From Deltaproteobacteria bacterium (GTDB lineage Bacteria; Desulfobacterota; DAOWOC01): a stretch of 10,441 nt of DNA. Positions within the stretch are counted from its first letter, which is position 1, and every line of letters begins with the position of its first letter. The translations under genes were made by a program, and so were the position numbers. Positions 1 to 8,092 of this stretch are shown here, piece after piece. The notes under the pieces were generated by a model that was not told the DNA's origin, ran no database searches, and was given only the letters and a program-made list of their open reading frames with translations. The stretch covers positions 1-10,441 of the forward strand of contig DAOWOC010000013.1 in assembly GCA_030642225.1 (NCBI GenBank), in the 5' to 3' direction.

Positions 1-321
1 GAAAACTCTTTAGAAGTAACTGCCACTGCTTATACGTCAAATCCACAAGAAACAGATTCATCTCCTTCTGTAACTGCGTGGGGAGACACACTTGAGCCTG
101 GGATGAAGGTTATTGCTGTTTCACGAGATCTTTTGAAGATAGGTTTAATCCATAAAAAAAAGGTAAGAATTAGCGGCCTTAAAGGAACTTATTTTGTTCT
201 TGATAAAATGAATAAGCGTTGGAAGAAAAAGATTGATATTTATATGGGTAAAGACACTAATAAAGCGAAGGAGTGGGGCAAAAGAACAGTAATAATTTAT
301 TGGGAGGATGATAATTCATAA
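1..321 (+). CDS. 3D-domain protein, 5'-truncated by window edge
   Basis: Only the last 106 residues are in the window; the frame is open to base 1, so the gene starts further left. The piece is almost entirely a 3D domain, the double-psi-beta-barrel fold shared with lytic transglycosylase MltA and related cell-wall proteins. What shows this is VTATAYTS at residues 6-13, TAWGDTLEPG at 25-34, IAVSRDL at 38-44, and the paired aspartates in VLDKM (D68) and KIDIYMG (D79), then a closing WGKRTVIIYW strand. By family knowledge it probably acts on, or binds, peptidoglycan in the envelope, but the N-terminus that would show a signal peptide or extra domains is missing. The ATG at 103 lies inside the domain and is not the real start. 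It ends with tandem TAA stops. The domain call is firm; the enzymatic role is inferred. Confidence 0.8.
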   Translation, partial: ENSLEVTATAYTSNPQETDSSPSVTAWGDTLEPGMKVIAVSRDLLKIGLIHKKKVRISGLKGTYFVLDKMNKRWKKKIDIYMGKDTNKAKEWGKRTVIIYWEDDNS

Positions 322-540
322 TAAGGCAAATTCAACGGGTGCCCATTCGCGGAGCTTCACAAGCAATGGGGGCAGACTCGATTGCTTTTGTCAATGTATT
401 TATTTTGAGTTTTTTTTGCTGCGCAGCGGCTTTATCCAATTATTGGTGTAAGTGATGGGGGCATTTTGAATACTGAATAAAGAAAAGTGTGTGTAGAACA
501 CAATTCAAGATTTGTCCCGTTTTTTGAAATTTGATATTTA
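322..540. other. Gene-free stretch rich in short inverted repeats
   Basis: No credible gene was found in any frame. The stretch contains AAGCAAT/ATTGCTT arms (361-367 and 381-387), the perfect palindrome GCTGCGCAGC (418-427), CCAAT/ATTGG arms (436-440 and 442-446) and a 9-base direct repeat ATGGGGGCA (366-374 and 455-463). An imperfect outer inverted repeat (ATTCAA and TGCCC at 330-344 against GGGCA and TTGAAT at 459-471) encloses these. It could be a folded 3' untranslated region, a mobile repeat or a decayed recombination site. Its position just after the 3D gene's stop would also suit a transcription terminator, though no classic GC hairpin with an adjoining T-run is present. Confidence 0.45.
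490..502 (-). terminator. Weak hairpin, possible terminator of lipoprotein gene
   Basis: TGTGT (490-494) and ACACA (498-502) can form a 5-bp stem with a 3-base loop. Read on the minus strand, the stem is followed by a T-rich run (CTTTTCTTT). It lies about 40 bases downstream of the lipoprotein stop. The stem is short and AT-rich, so this is only a possibility. Confidence 0.15.
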
Positions 541-963
541 TTATGAATCAGGAAATATTTCATCAAGTGCTTTTTTAACATCACCTCTGTGGGGTTCTTT
601 GGTGATGAGAATTATAAAGGGTTTATGATTATATATCTGCGGTCTGAAAGGTGAGTGAGTGGAACTTCCAATTTCTCCTATTGCATTTCCAGCCTTTGCA
701 AAGGCATTAAATATTCTCTCATTTGTGCTTTTAAAAATTTCAATCCACAGATCATCATTTATTAATATTACAGCCTCATCAAGGTTGGTAAGTTTAAGTT
801 TTTTGGAGTCATAAGTTTGTTTTTCCTTATATTTAACCCCATGTTTTTTCAGGGCTTTGGCAAGCTTGTTTACAGAATCAGGCTGGGTTTTTTGACCGCA
901 GCCAATAGCAAATAAACCAAGAATTATAATAAGGACAAAATTTTTTACAGTTATTTTTGACAT
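541..963 (-). CDS. Small lipoprotein of unknown function
   Basis: 140 residues. The N-terminus is a classic lipoprotein signal: basic MSKITVKN, a hydrophobic core from about residue 9 to 18, and the lipobox A-I-G-C with the lipidated cysteine at 22, so the mature protein should be membrane-anchored outside the cytoplasm. The mature part is small (about 119 residues), soluble-looking and lysine-rich. It has no motif I recognise. The middle (about 60-80, DEAVILINDDLWIEIFKS) and the end look like an alternating strand/helix fold. A strong AGGAG (973-977 on the plus strand) nine bases before the ATG supports the start. It is transcribed away from the MFS gene and seems unrelated to the acyl-CoA operon. 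Function not recognised; that it is a real gene rests on the signal peptide, the ribosome-binding site and a complete frame. Confidence 0.75.
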   Translation of the reverse strand: MSKITVKNFVLIIILGLFAIGCGQKTQPDSVNKLAKALKKHGVKYKEKQTYDSKKLKLTNLDEAVILINDDLWIEIFKSTNERIFNAFAKAGNAIGEIGSSTHSPFRPQIYNHKPFIILITKEPHRGDVKKALDEIFPDS

Positions 964-995
964 AGAGAGAACTCCTTTTATTCATTTAATCATTT

Positions 996-1025
996 ATTAT
1001 ATTAATCATATGATGCTATCATGAA
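996..1025 (-). promoter_or_regulatory. Candidate promoter of the lipoprotein gene
   Basis: A perfect TATAAT -10 box reads on the minus strand at 996-1001 (ATTATA on the plus strand), about 33 bases before the lipoprotein start codon. The -35 is poor: TTCATG at 1020-1025 with an 18-base spacer. The surroundings are very AT-rich, so chance TATAAT matches are possible. Confidence 0.35.
1005..1022. promoter_or_regulatory. Overlapping dyads between divergent genes, possible operator
   Basis: ATCATATGAT (1005-1014) is a perfect 10-base palindrome. The overlapping ATGAT-gct-ATCAT (1010-1022) is a second inverted repeat with 5-base arms. Both lie in the divergent intergenic region, over the spacer and -35 side of the putative minus-strand promoter. 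This placement suits a repressor site, but no regulator gene is in the window and AT-rich DNA yields such dyads easily. Confidence 0.2.
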
Positions 1026-1033
1026 AATCCAGT

Positions 1034-1064
1034 TTATCAAACAAAATACAAGCCAAGCTATAAT
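1034..1064 (+). promoter_or_regulatory. Candidate promoter of the MFS gene and perhaps the operon
   Basis: A perfect TATAAT -10 box lies at 1059-1064. The best -35 partner is weak: TTATCA at 1034-1039 (four of six consensus bases, with a long 19-base spacer). Transcription would start near 1071, giving a leader of about 44 bases before the ATG at 1115. Confidence 0.4.
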
Positions 1065-1114
1065 TACCAAAACATTGTTATGTGAATTGTTTTGCTGAGA
1101 TAAGAGTAATATGC

Positions 1115-2266
1115 ATGAATAAAAAAATTTTCAGTATACTTTTTTTTGCAATTTTTTCTGTGATAACCGGAGTAGGTATAGTTGTCCCTCTTTTGCCTGT
1201 TTTTGCTCATGATATTGGCGCAAGCGGTTTATATATAGGTCTTATCTTTGGTTCATTTTCATTATCAAGAATGCTTTTTTTGCCATATTTCGGTAAACTA
1301 TCCGATAAAAAAGAACGCAAGTCGTTTATTACCATCGGGCTTTTTATCTATGCCATTGTCTCTGTTTTTTTCATGATGTCAAAAGACCTTAATGTATTTA
1401 TTGGTTTGCGTTTTATCCAGGGCATAGCCTCGGCCATGATTTTACCCGTGGCCCAGGCCTATATCGGTGACCTGACGCCTGAGGGTAAGGAAGGGACTAT
1501 TATGGGCCTTTTTAATATATCATTATATGGGAGCCTCAGCCTCGGTCCTGTTCTCGGAGGGATTATAAATGACTATTTTAACCTCCAGGCTGCTTTTTTT
1601 TGCATGGGGCTGTTTGCTTTTCTATCCTTTTTATTATGTCTGTTTTTTCTTCCGTCAAAGGAAAATAAAGGGCTTATATTAAAAAAAGAGCCATTATCAT
1701 ATCGTATCCTTGTAAAAGATAGTATGATAGCGAGTCTTTTTATATTCAGGCTTGCATATACAACATGTATTGGGATAGTCTGGGCATTTCTTCCTGTTAT
1801 AGCTGATTCTAAATTTAGTCTTTCAAGTTCATCAATCGGTTTTCTTGTAATGCTTGGGGTTCTCGTTGCAGGCCTTTTACAAATGCCAATGGGCTTTATG
1901 GCCGATCGTTTTGACAAGACAAAGCTTATAATAACAGGCGGGATTATTTCAGGTATAGCAATATTGTTATTTCCCTTTGCAACGGGCTTCTGGCATTTGT
2001 TCATTGCAAATATTTTGTTTGGTATAGGCGGCGGGATTGCAATGCCATCTATAATGGCCCTGAGTATAATAGCCGGCAATAAAACAAATTCAATGGGGTC
2101 TGTTATGGCTCTTCTTACAATAGGACACAGCCTTGGTATGCTGTTCGGATCTGTTGGAGGGGGGATATTAATGGATTTTGTGAACCTGGACATGGCATTT
2201 AATATCGGGTTTATATTTATATTTTCAAGTATTGTCTTTTTTGTTTTTGCAGAGTCTAAAGAATGA
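1115..2266 (+). CDS. MFS transporter, DHA1 (drug:H+ antiporter) type
   Basis: 383 residues from the ATG at 1115. This is a 12-helix inner-membrane transporter. Visible family motifs are motif A in loop 2-3 (GKLSDKKERK, residues 60-69), motif B in helix 4 (R99 in LRFIQG), the antiporter motif C in helix 5 (GSLSLGPVLGG, 139-149), and a second motif-A copy in loop 8-9 (GFMADRFDKTK, 260-270). Motif C is characteristic of proton-coupled exporters such as TetA and Bcr relatives, so export is more likely than uptake; the substrate cannot be read. A GTG at 1082 would add 11 residues, but MNKKIF is a natural start with AAGAG eight bases upstream. It precedes the acyl-CoA operon by 63 bases on the same strand, so it could be cotranscribed and export an acid or toxic intermediate, but it is AT-rich like the left flank rather than like the operon, so the link is uncertain. 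Confidence 0.85.
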   Translation: MNKKIFSILFFAIFSVITGVGIVVPLLPVFAHDIGASGLYIGLIFGSFSLSRMLFLPYFGKLSDKKERKSFITIGLFIYAIVSVFFMMSKDLNVFIGLRFIQGIASAMILPVAQAYIGDLTPEGKEGTIMGLFNISLYGSLSLGPVLGGIINDYFNLQAAFFCMGLFAFLSFLLCLFFLPSKENKGLILKKEPLSYRILVKDSMIASLFIFRLAYTTCIGIVWAFLPVIADSKFSLSSSSIGFLVMLGVLVAGLLQMPMGFMADRFDKTKLIITGGIISGIAILLFPFATGFWHLFIANILFGIGGGIAMPSIMALSIIAGNKTNSMGSVMALLTIGHSLGMLFGSVGGGILMDFVNLDMAFNIGFIFIFSSIVFFVFAESKE

Positions 2267-2271
2267 AGATA

Positions 2272-2302
2272 TTGAGGTTTATGGTGTTTATCCTGCTATT
2301 AT
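2272..2302 (+). promoter_or_regulatory. Weak candidate promoter before the acyl-CoA operon
   Basis: The 63-base gap between the MFS stop and the crotonase start holds TTGAGG (2272-2277) and TATTAT (2297-2302, five of six consensus bases) with a 19-base spacer. It would let the four operon genes be transcribed separately from the MFS gene. The spacing is suboptimal. Confidence 0.2.
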
Positions 2303-2329
2303 AAATAATAATATTTTACAGGGGGTGCA

Positions 2330-3142
2330 ATGATTTTACCAAAACCGAGCAATTCACTGCTGGAAATTAATAACCGTATCGCAGTGCTGACTTTTCAGAG
2401 GGATGATGTCAGAAATGCCCTGACCGGTACGTCGCTGGTTGAGGATATTATTTCAACAGTCCGTTGGGCTGATGAATCAGGGGATGTCTCTGTTTTGATT
2501 ATCACCGGACACGGTGCGGCATTTTCCTCTGGTGGTAATGTTAAAGATATGCGTGACAGGACCGGAACGTTTGCCGGTGATGCCTTGGATATTCAGGAAC
2601 AGTATCGGCATGGTATACAAAATATGCCGATTGTCCTTCATCGGGCTGAAATCCCTTTGATAGCAGCTATCAACGGTCCGGCCATTGGCGCTGGTTTTGA
2701 TCTGGCATGCATGTGCGATTTTCGGATTGCTTCCACCAGGGCAGTGGTGGGGGAGACCTTTATTAATCTTGGCATTATTCCCGGAGACGGCGGCGCCTGG
2801 TTTTTGCAACGTTTAATCGGGTACCAGCATGCAGCGGAACTTACTTTAAGCGGACGGCTTTTAAAGGCTGAAGAGGCATTGAACCTTGGTCTTTTTTTAA
2901 AGGTGGTAGAGCCCGATAAACTCCTTTCGTGTGCATTGGAACTGGCGGCTCAGTTTGCAGCCAAGCCCCCTGGTGCATTGCGTATGACCAAACGCCTGTT
3001 GAAGCTGGCACAGCGAACCGAATTACCGGATTTCCTTGAAACATGCGCATCTTTTCAGGCCATTGCCCATAAGACCGATGACCATCATGAGGCAGTCGTT
3101 GCATTTCTTGAAAAACGGGCAGGTATTTATTCAGGCCGATAG
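2330..3142 (+). CDS. Enoyl-CoA hydratase/isomerase (crotonase) family protein
   Basis: 270 residues, full length for a single-domain crotonase. The CoA/oxyanion-hole elements are present: HGAAFSSGGNVKDM (61-74) and AAINGPAIGAGFDLACMCD (112-130), followed by LGIIPGDGGAWFLQR (147-161) and a C-terminal helix ending AFLEKRAGIY. In operon context the expected job is hydration of 3-methylglutaconyl-CoA to HMG-CoA (LiuC/AUH role). However, aligned to rat mitochondrial enoyl-CoA hydratase, the position of catalytic Glu144 is D124 and that of Glu164 is F144, with an acidic E142 two residues earlier in GETF. This GETF/ESF-plus-PGDGGAW pattern recalls a broad, poorly characterised crotonase subgroup rather than typical LiuC. 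The start follows a close AGGGGG (2320-2325). It is the first of four same-strand genes separated by 39-59 bases. Family is sure; reaction is not. Confidence 0.85.
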   Translation: MILPKPSNSLLEINNRIAVLTFQRDDVRNALTGTSLVEDIISTVRWADESGDVSVLIITGHGAAFSSGGNVKDMRDRTGTFAGDALDIQEQYRHGIQNMPIVLHRAEIPLIAAINGPAIGAGFDLACMCDFRIASTRAVVGETFINLGIIPGDGGAWFLQRLIGYQHAAELTLSGRLLKAEEALNLGLFLKVVEPDKLLSCALELAAQFAAKPPGALRMTKRLLKLAQRTELPDFLETCASFQAIAHKTDDHHEAVVAFLEKRAGIYSGR

Positions 3143-3200
3143 AACTGATTAACATCGCAGTTTTGCAAAGAAATTGTAATTATTTAACCGGAGGCAAGTT

Positions 3201-4370
3201 ATGAAAGAATATTCTTCTCTTGATTTTAATTTGGGTGAAACCGCTGATTTAATACGAGAAACAGTTTTTCGGTTTGCTGAAGCTCAAATAGCTCCCCTCG
3301 CTGCTGCCATAGACAGTGAGAATCATTTCCCCATGGATCTTTGGCATAAGCTGGGGGATATGGGCCTGCTCGGGGTCACAGTATCCGAGGAATACGGCGG
3401 TTCCGGGATGAGTTATTTGGAACATGTTGTAGCCATGGAGGAGATTAGCCGGGCCTCGGCATCTGTAGGACTTTCTTATGCTGCCCACTCCAACCTTTGT
3501 GTCAACCAGATTTCTATTAATGCCAGTGATGAACAAAAGCGTCGTTATTTGCCTAAGCTTGTTAGTGGCGAGCATGTCGGCGCTTTGGCAATAAGTGAAG
3601 CAGAAGCCGGATCTGATGTCGTTAGTATGCGCCTGCGGGCTGATCGGAAGGGTGACCGTTATATACTTAACGGTACAAAAATGTGGATTACTAATGGCCC
3701 CTATGCAGACACCCTTTTTGTTTATGCTAAAACCGATATAACTGCCGGTTCTCATGGCATTACGGCCTTTATTGTTGAAAAAGAATTCACGGGTTTTTCA
3801 ACTGCTCAAAAGCTGGATAAATTTGGGATGCGCGGTTCTGATACCTGTGAACTGGTATTTGAGGATTGCGAGGTGCCTGAAGAAAATGTGGTTGGTAAAG
3901 TCGGGGATGGGATCAAGGTGCTGATGAGTGGTCTGGATTATGAACGGGTTATAGTCTGCGGAGGTCCGCTGGGGATCATGCGGGCCTGTCTGGATTTGGT
4001 TCTTCCCTATATTCATGAACGAAAACAGTTTGGCAGGGCAATTGGCGAATTTCAACTTATGCAGGGAAAACTTGCTGATATGTACAGTACAATGAATGCC
4101 TGTCGGTCATACGTTTACACTGTTGCAAAGGCCTGCAGCCGGAAAAATTCCTCTCGTAAGGATGCAGCGGGAGCTATTCTCTACGTGGCGGAAAGGGCTA
4201 CCCTTATGGCACTTGAGGCAATTCAGTGCCTTGGGGGGAATGGTTTTATTAATGAGTACTCTGCCGGGCGTCTGCTGCGTGATGCCAAACTTTATGAGAT
4301 TGGTGCCGGTACGAGTGAAGTCAGGCGTATGTTGATCGGGCGTGAGTTATTTAATGAAACAGCAAAATAG
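3201..4370 (+). CDS. liuA: Isovaleryl-CoA dehydrogenase
   Basis: 389 residues, usual length for a soluble FAD acyl-CoA dehydrogenase. It should oxidise isovaleryl-CoA to 3-methylcrotonyl-CoA and pass electrons to electron-transfer flavoprotein. Visible signatures are the N-terminal helical domain with VSEEYGGSG (61-69), the substrate/FAD loop [12 protein letters not shown] (128-139) and WITNG (162-166), and the C-terminal [12 protein letters not shown] (342-353). The diagnostic feature is the catalytic base. E248 in GLDYERVIV matches the Glu254 of human isovaleryl-CoA dehydrogenase, while the position that carries the catalytic Glu in most other acyl-CoA dehydrogenases is A369 in [12 protein letters not shown]. 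This arrangement is typical of isovaleryl-CoA dehydrogenase. GGAGG (3190-3194) lies six bases before the start. It lies 58 bases behind the crotonase gene and 59 bases ahead of the carboxyltransferase. Citronellyl-CoA dehydrogenase is the main alternative but fits less well. Confidence 0.88.
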   Translation: MKEYSSLDFNLGETADLIRETVFRFAEAQIAPLAAAIDSENHFPMDLWHKLGDMGLLGVTVSEEYGGSGMSYLEHVVAMEEISRASASVGLSYAAHSNLCVNQISINASDEQKRRYLPKLVSGEHVGALAISEAEAGSDVVSMRLRADRKGDRYILNGTKMWITNGPYADTLFVYAKTDITAGSHGITAFIVEKEFTGFSTAQKLDKFGMRGSDTCELVFEDCEVPEENVVGKVGDGIKVLMSGLDYERVIVCGGPLGIMRACLDLVLPYIHERKQFGRAIGEFQLMQGKLADMYSTMNACRSYVYTVAKACSRKNSSRKDAAGAILYVAERATLMALEAIQCLGGNGFINEYSAGRLLRDAKLYEIGAGTSEVRRMLIGRELFNETAK

Positions 4371-4429
4371 CGGGATGGATATTTTCTCGTTTTAGCAGTT
4401 TAAAAGATTATGAAGGAGAATGAAGTGAA

Positions 4430-6037
4430 ATGACAGTTCTCAAGAGTAATATAAGTGTTGATACTAAGGAGTTCCGCTGCAATGCGGATGTTATGGCTGG
4501 TCTTGTAACAGATTTGCGGGAAAAGGTGTTGAAAATAACCACTGGAGGCAATAAAAATGCACGTAAAAAACATATAGATCGTGGAAAACTCCTGCCAAGA
4601 GAGCGGATTAAACGATTACTTGATATATCATCGCCGTTTTTGGAATTTTCTCAATTCGCTGCATGGGGAATGTATAAAAATGAGGTGCCGTCAGCCGGTA
4701 TTATTACAGGTATCGGCAGGATTAATGGCCACGAGTGCGTTATCGTTGTTAATGATCCGACAGTTAAGGGAGGCTCTTATTTTCCACTTACTGTTAAAAA
4801 GCACCTTCGGGCGCAAGAAGTTGCAAATGAGAATCATCTTTCTTGTATATATCTTGTGGAATCAGGTGGTGGTTTTTTGCCCAAGCAGGATGAAATATTT
4901 CCCGATCAGTATCATTTTGGCAGAATTTTTTACAATCAGGCTAACATGTCTGCCAGTGGGATAGCTCAGATTGCGGTGGTAATGGGGTCATGTACTGCTG
5001 GCGGAGCTTATATCCCTGCACTATGTGATGAAAGTATTATTGTTCGGCACCAGGGGACAATATTCCTCGGCGGCCCGCCTCTTGTCAAAGCAGCCACAGG
5101 AGAGGTCGTAAGCGCCGAAGATCTTGGCGGAGCGGATGTCCATTGTCGGGAATCCGGTGTTACTGATCATTATGCTCTGGATGATGCTCATGCCCTTGCT
5201 ATTGCCCGAAAAATTATCGGTAATCTAAACCGTATCAAGCAACCTGATATTGCAATACGTCAATCTGTTGAACCAGTTTATGACCCGTCTGAACTTTACG
5301 GGGTGATTCCATCTACCACACGTAAACCATATGATGTACATGAAGTGATTGCCAGAATTGTTGATGGTTCTGAATTTGACGAATTTAAACGGCTTTACGG
5401 TACTACCCTTGTTTGCGGTTTTGCCAATATATGGGGTTATCCTGTTGGAATAGTTGCTAATAACGGCATACTATTTTCTGAATCAGCTATTAAGGGTTCT
5501 CATTTTATAGAGCTTTGCAGCCAACGCAAAATCCCGCTTATTTTCCTGCAGAACATTACTGGTTTTATGGTCGGCAGTAAATATGAGGCAGGGGGGATTG
5601 CTAAAGATGGGGCAAAAATGGTCACAGCAGTATCCTGTGCTGCGGTTCCTAAATTTACTGTCATTATTGGCGGAAGTTTTGGGGCAGGTAATTACGGCAT
5701 GTGCGGTCGGGCATATGGCCCTCGTTTTCTTTGGATGTGGCCCAATGCAAGAATTTCAGTCATGGGTGGAGAACAGGCAGCCAATGTATTATCTCAGGTT
5801 AAACGTGATGGTTTGAGCGCACGGGGGGAAGAGTGGGATATTACAGAGGAGGAGACCTTTAAGTCTTCGATTCGCGAACAGTATGAAACTCAGGGAAATC
5901 CTTATTATGCCAGCGCCCGCTTATGGGATGATGGAATCATCGATCCTGTGGATACTCGCATGGTGCTTGGATTAAGTCTATCAGCCACTATGAACGCGCC
6001 GATAAATAAGACTGAATTTGGTATTTTCAGGATGTAG
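4430..6037 (+). CDS. liuB: Methylcrotonyl-CoA carboxylase, carboxyltransferase (beta) subunit
   Basis: 535 residues, the usual length for MCC beta. It transfers CO2 from carboxybiotin to 3-methylcrotonyl-CoA, giving 3-methylglutaconyl-CoA. The N-terminal half carries the family opening [22 protein letters not shown] (39-60), FAAWGMY (76-82) and the first oxyanion hole around CTAGGAYIP (188-196). The C-terminal half carries [16 protein letters not shown] (374-389), the second oxyanion hole [11 protein letters not shown] (414-424) and [25 protein letters not shown] (427-451). These last motifs separate MCC/geranyl-CoA carboxylase from propionyl- and acetyl-CoA enzymes. The neighbouring isovaleryl-CoA dehydrogenase favours methylcrotonyl-CoA; geranyl-CoA carboxylase beta (AtuC) is the close alternative. 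The AAGGAG at 4413-4418 is 11 bases from the ATG, slightly far, but the ATG at 4420 gives only a two-codon frame. Its partner subunit is encoded 39 bases downstream. Confidence 0.9.
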   Translation: MTVLKSNISVDTKEFRCNADVMAGLVTDLREKVLKITTGGNKNARKKHIDRGKLLPRERIKRLLDISSPFLEFSQFAAWGMYKNEVPSAGIITGIGRINGHECVIVVNDPTVKGGSYFPLTVKKHLRAQEVANENHLSCIYLVESGGGFLPKQDEIFPDQYHFGRIFYNQANMSASGIAQIAVVMGSCTAGGAYIPALCDESIIVRHQGTIFLGGPPLVKAATGEVVSAEDLGGADVHCRESGVTDHYALDDAHALAIARKIIGNLNRIKQPDIAIRQSVEPVYDPSELYGVIPSTTRKPYDVHEVIARIVDGSEFDEFKRLYGTTLVCGFANIWGYPVGIVANNGILFSESAIKGSHFIELCSQRKIPLIFLQNITGFMVGSKYEAGGIAKDGAKMVTAVSCAAVPKFTVIIGGSFGAGNYGMCGRAYGPRFLWMWPNARISVMGGEQAANVLSQVKRDGLSARGEEWDITEEETFKSSIREQYETQGNPYYASARLWDDGIIDPVDTRMVLGLSLSATMNAPINKTEFGIFRM

Positions 6038-6076
6038 AAAACCTAATGAGCCAAAATTTTATTAAGGGATAATAAC

Positions 6077-8092
6077 ATGTTTGAAAAAATTTTAATTGCC
6101 AACCGCGGAGAGATAGCCTGTCGCATCATTCGCACTGCCAAACGCCTTGGCATTAGAACTGTAGCAGTCTATTCAGATGTTGATATAGATGCCATGCATG
6201 TGGCTATGGCTGATGAGGCATACCATATTGGCCCTGCACCAGCAGCAAAGAGTTATCTGATACCCGAGTTTATTATAGATGCAGCTCGTCAAAGCAATTG
6301 TCAGGCCATCCACCCAGGTTACGGCTTTCTCTCTGAAAATGCTGACTTTGCTGATGCCTGCATTAAGGCTGGTTTTGTTTTTATTGGGCCGCCGTCAGCA
6401 GCGATTCGTGATATGGGCTCAAAGAGTGCTGCTAAACGAATTATGGAGAAAGCTGTTGTTCCAATTATTCCAGGATATCACGGTGAAGATCAGAGTCCTG
6501 AACTGCTGCGTGAATCAGCATTGCAAATAGGTTATCCTGTAGTAATAAAGGCTATTGCAGGAGGTGGTGGTAAGGGTATGCGTGTTGTTAGAGAAGAAAC
6601 CGGTTTTTTTGATGCCCTGGCAGCAGCACGGCGGGAGGCTCTTGCCTCATTTAATAATGATCATGTTATCCTGGAAAAATATTTAACCGGACCGCGCCAT
6701 ATTGAGATACAGATATTTGCTGATTCTCTCGGCAATATTATCCATCTTTTTGAAAGGGACTGCTCTATTCAGCGCCGTCATCAGAAAGTGATAGAGGAGG
6801 CCCCGGCATCAGGTATAAATGATGAACTTCGTGCGAAAATAGGGGCAGCAGCTGTGGCTGCAGCGCGTGCTATAGGTTATGTTGGGGCAGGAACAGTAGA
6901 ATTTCTTCTTGATGAGGACGGTTCTTTTTATTTTATGGAAATGAACACCCGTTTACAGGTTGAGCATCCGGTGACAGAAATGATAACAGGCCAGGATCTG
7001 GTAGAATGGCAACTGCTGGTTGCGGCAGGGGAGGAACTCCCTTGCCGCCAAGAAGAATTGACCATCCGTGGCCATGCCATTGAAGCCCGAATTTATGCTG
7101 AAGACCCATTCCGCGATTTTTTACCTTTTACAGGCGATTTGATCCATTTGCGCACCCCGCAAGAGAGTGCACATATCAGAATTGATACTGGCGTGCGTCA
7201 GGGTGATGAGGTAAGTATACATTACGACCCAATGATCGCCAAACTGATTGTCTGGGATATAGATCGGGCAGGGGCATTACGCTGGCTTAAAATTGCCCTT
7301 GCTGATTATCAGATAGCCGGAGTAACTACTAATCTGGAATTTTTGTCAGCAGTAGCTGTCCATCCTTCTTTTACAACTGGTGATATAAACACCGGATTTA
7401 TAGAAACTCATAAGTCACTTTTTTTAGAGCCAAAGCCTGCCTCTGATCATGTACTGGCTTTGGCTTGTCTTGAAGCCTTGCTTCGTCGGACAGATGATGC
7501 AAAACAGGCGGCATATGCATCTTTTGATCCCTGGTCTCCATGGCATTTGACTACCGGCTGGCAGATGAATAGTGATAATTCTCATATACTGACATTTTTA
7601 GACGGTGATTTGACTGTATCTATTACTGTTCACTACCGGCCTGATGGCTATCTGCTGGAACTTCCCGAAGGTTCGCTCTTTGTACATGGTACTCTCGATA
7701 ATAACGGAGATATGCTTGCCGAAATAGGGGGGGCTCGAATTAAGGCAACTATTGTTCGACAATTTAACGACCTGACCATTTTGACTCACGGCAGCAGCCA
7801 TAAATTAACTTTATATGACCCTATGGCCAATGTTGGTGAACATGAAGAAGAATGCGGGCAGTTAACTGCACCAATGCCGGGGAATATTTTGGCAGTGCTG
7901 GTAGAGACAGATGTACTGGTTAAGCGTGGAACGCCACTTATTATTATGGAGGCCATGAAAATGGAACATACCATAACGGCCCCCATGGATGGCATGGTGA
8001 CTGAATTTTATTTTTCAGTTGGGGCCGTGGTTAATGAGGATACGGTACTTCTGGCCTTTATCGCTGAGGAAGATGACAATAATGAGAAGTAA
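6077..8092 (+). CDS. liuD: Methylcrotonyl-CoA carboxylase, biotin-containing (alpha) subunit
   Basis: 671 residues, typical for MCC alpha. It carboxylates its own biotin using ATP and bicarbonate and supplies the beta subunit; the holoenzyme is expected to be a large cytosolic alpha/beta complex. Domains in order: biotin carboxylase N-domain (MFEKILIANRGEIACRIIRTA, 1-21), ATP-grasp with K116, K158 and the glycine loop AGGGGKGMRV (161-170), ERDCSIQRRHQK (226-237), and EMNTRLQVEHPVTE (288-301) with E288, N290, R292 and E296 at the AccC positions. The biotin carboxylase C-domain with RGHAIEARIYAEDP (331-344) follows, then a poorly conserved linker of about 150 residues that should bind the beta subunit. 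Last is a biotinyl domain with EAMKMEH, the biotinylated lysine being K628. All key residues are intact. AAGGGA (6064-6069) lies seven bases before the start. It closes the operon; no HMG-CoA lyase follows. The same layout occurs in geranyl- and propionyl-CoA carboxylases, so substrate comes from context. Confidence 0.9.
   Translation: MFEKILIANRGEIACRIIRTAKRLGIRTVAVYSDVDIDAMHVAMADEAYHIGPAPAAKSYLIPEFIIDAARQSNCQAIHPGYGFLSENADFADACIKAGFVFIGPPSAAIRDMGSKSAAKRIMEKAVVPIIPGYHGEDQSPELLRESALQIGYPVVIKAIAGGGGKGMRVVREETGFFDALAAARREALASFNNDHVILEKYLTGPRHIEIQIFADSLGNIIHLFERDCSIQRRHQKVIEEAPASGINDELRAKIGAAAVAAARAIGYVGAGTVEFLLDEDGSFYFMEMNTRLQVEHPVTEMITGQDLVEWQLLVAAGEELPCRQEELTIRGHAIEARIYAEDPFRDFLPFTGDLIHLRTPQESAHIRIDTGVRQGDEVSIHYDPMIAKLIVWDIDRAGALRWLKIALADYQIAGVTTNLEFLSAVAVHPSFTTGDINTGFIETHKSLFLEPKPASDHVLALACLEALLRRTDDAKQAAYASFDPWSPWHLTTGWQMNSDNSHILTFLDGDLTVSITVHYRPDGYLLELPEGSLFVHGTLDNNGDMLAEIGGARIKATIVRQFNDLTILTHGSSHKLTLYDPMANVGEHEEECGQLTAPMPGNILAVLVETDVLVKRGTPLIIMEAMKMEHTITAPMDGMVTEFYFSVGAVVNEDTVLLAFIAEEDDNNEK

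Noticed and set aside
1082..1114. GTG start adding 11 residues to the MFS protein
   Set aside because: The ATG at 1115 gives a typical MFS N-terminus with an AAGAG at suitable distance; the extra residues carry no helix or motif.
1573..2193. 206-codon open frame on the minus strand inside the MFS gene
   Set aside because: It is antisense to a transporter with all MFS motifs, is rich in Ile/Pro/Arg from reversed codons, and shows no ribosome-binding site or known motif.
3249..4335. Several open frames of 79-168 codons overlapping the isovaleryl-CoA dehydrogenase gene on both strands
   Set aside because: All lie within a gene with intact catalytic and fold motifs and show no own family signature; they are coding-frame shadows.
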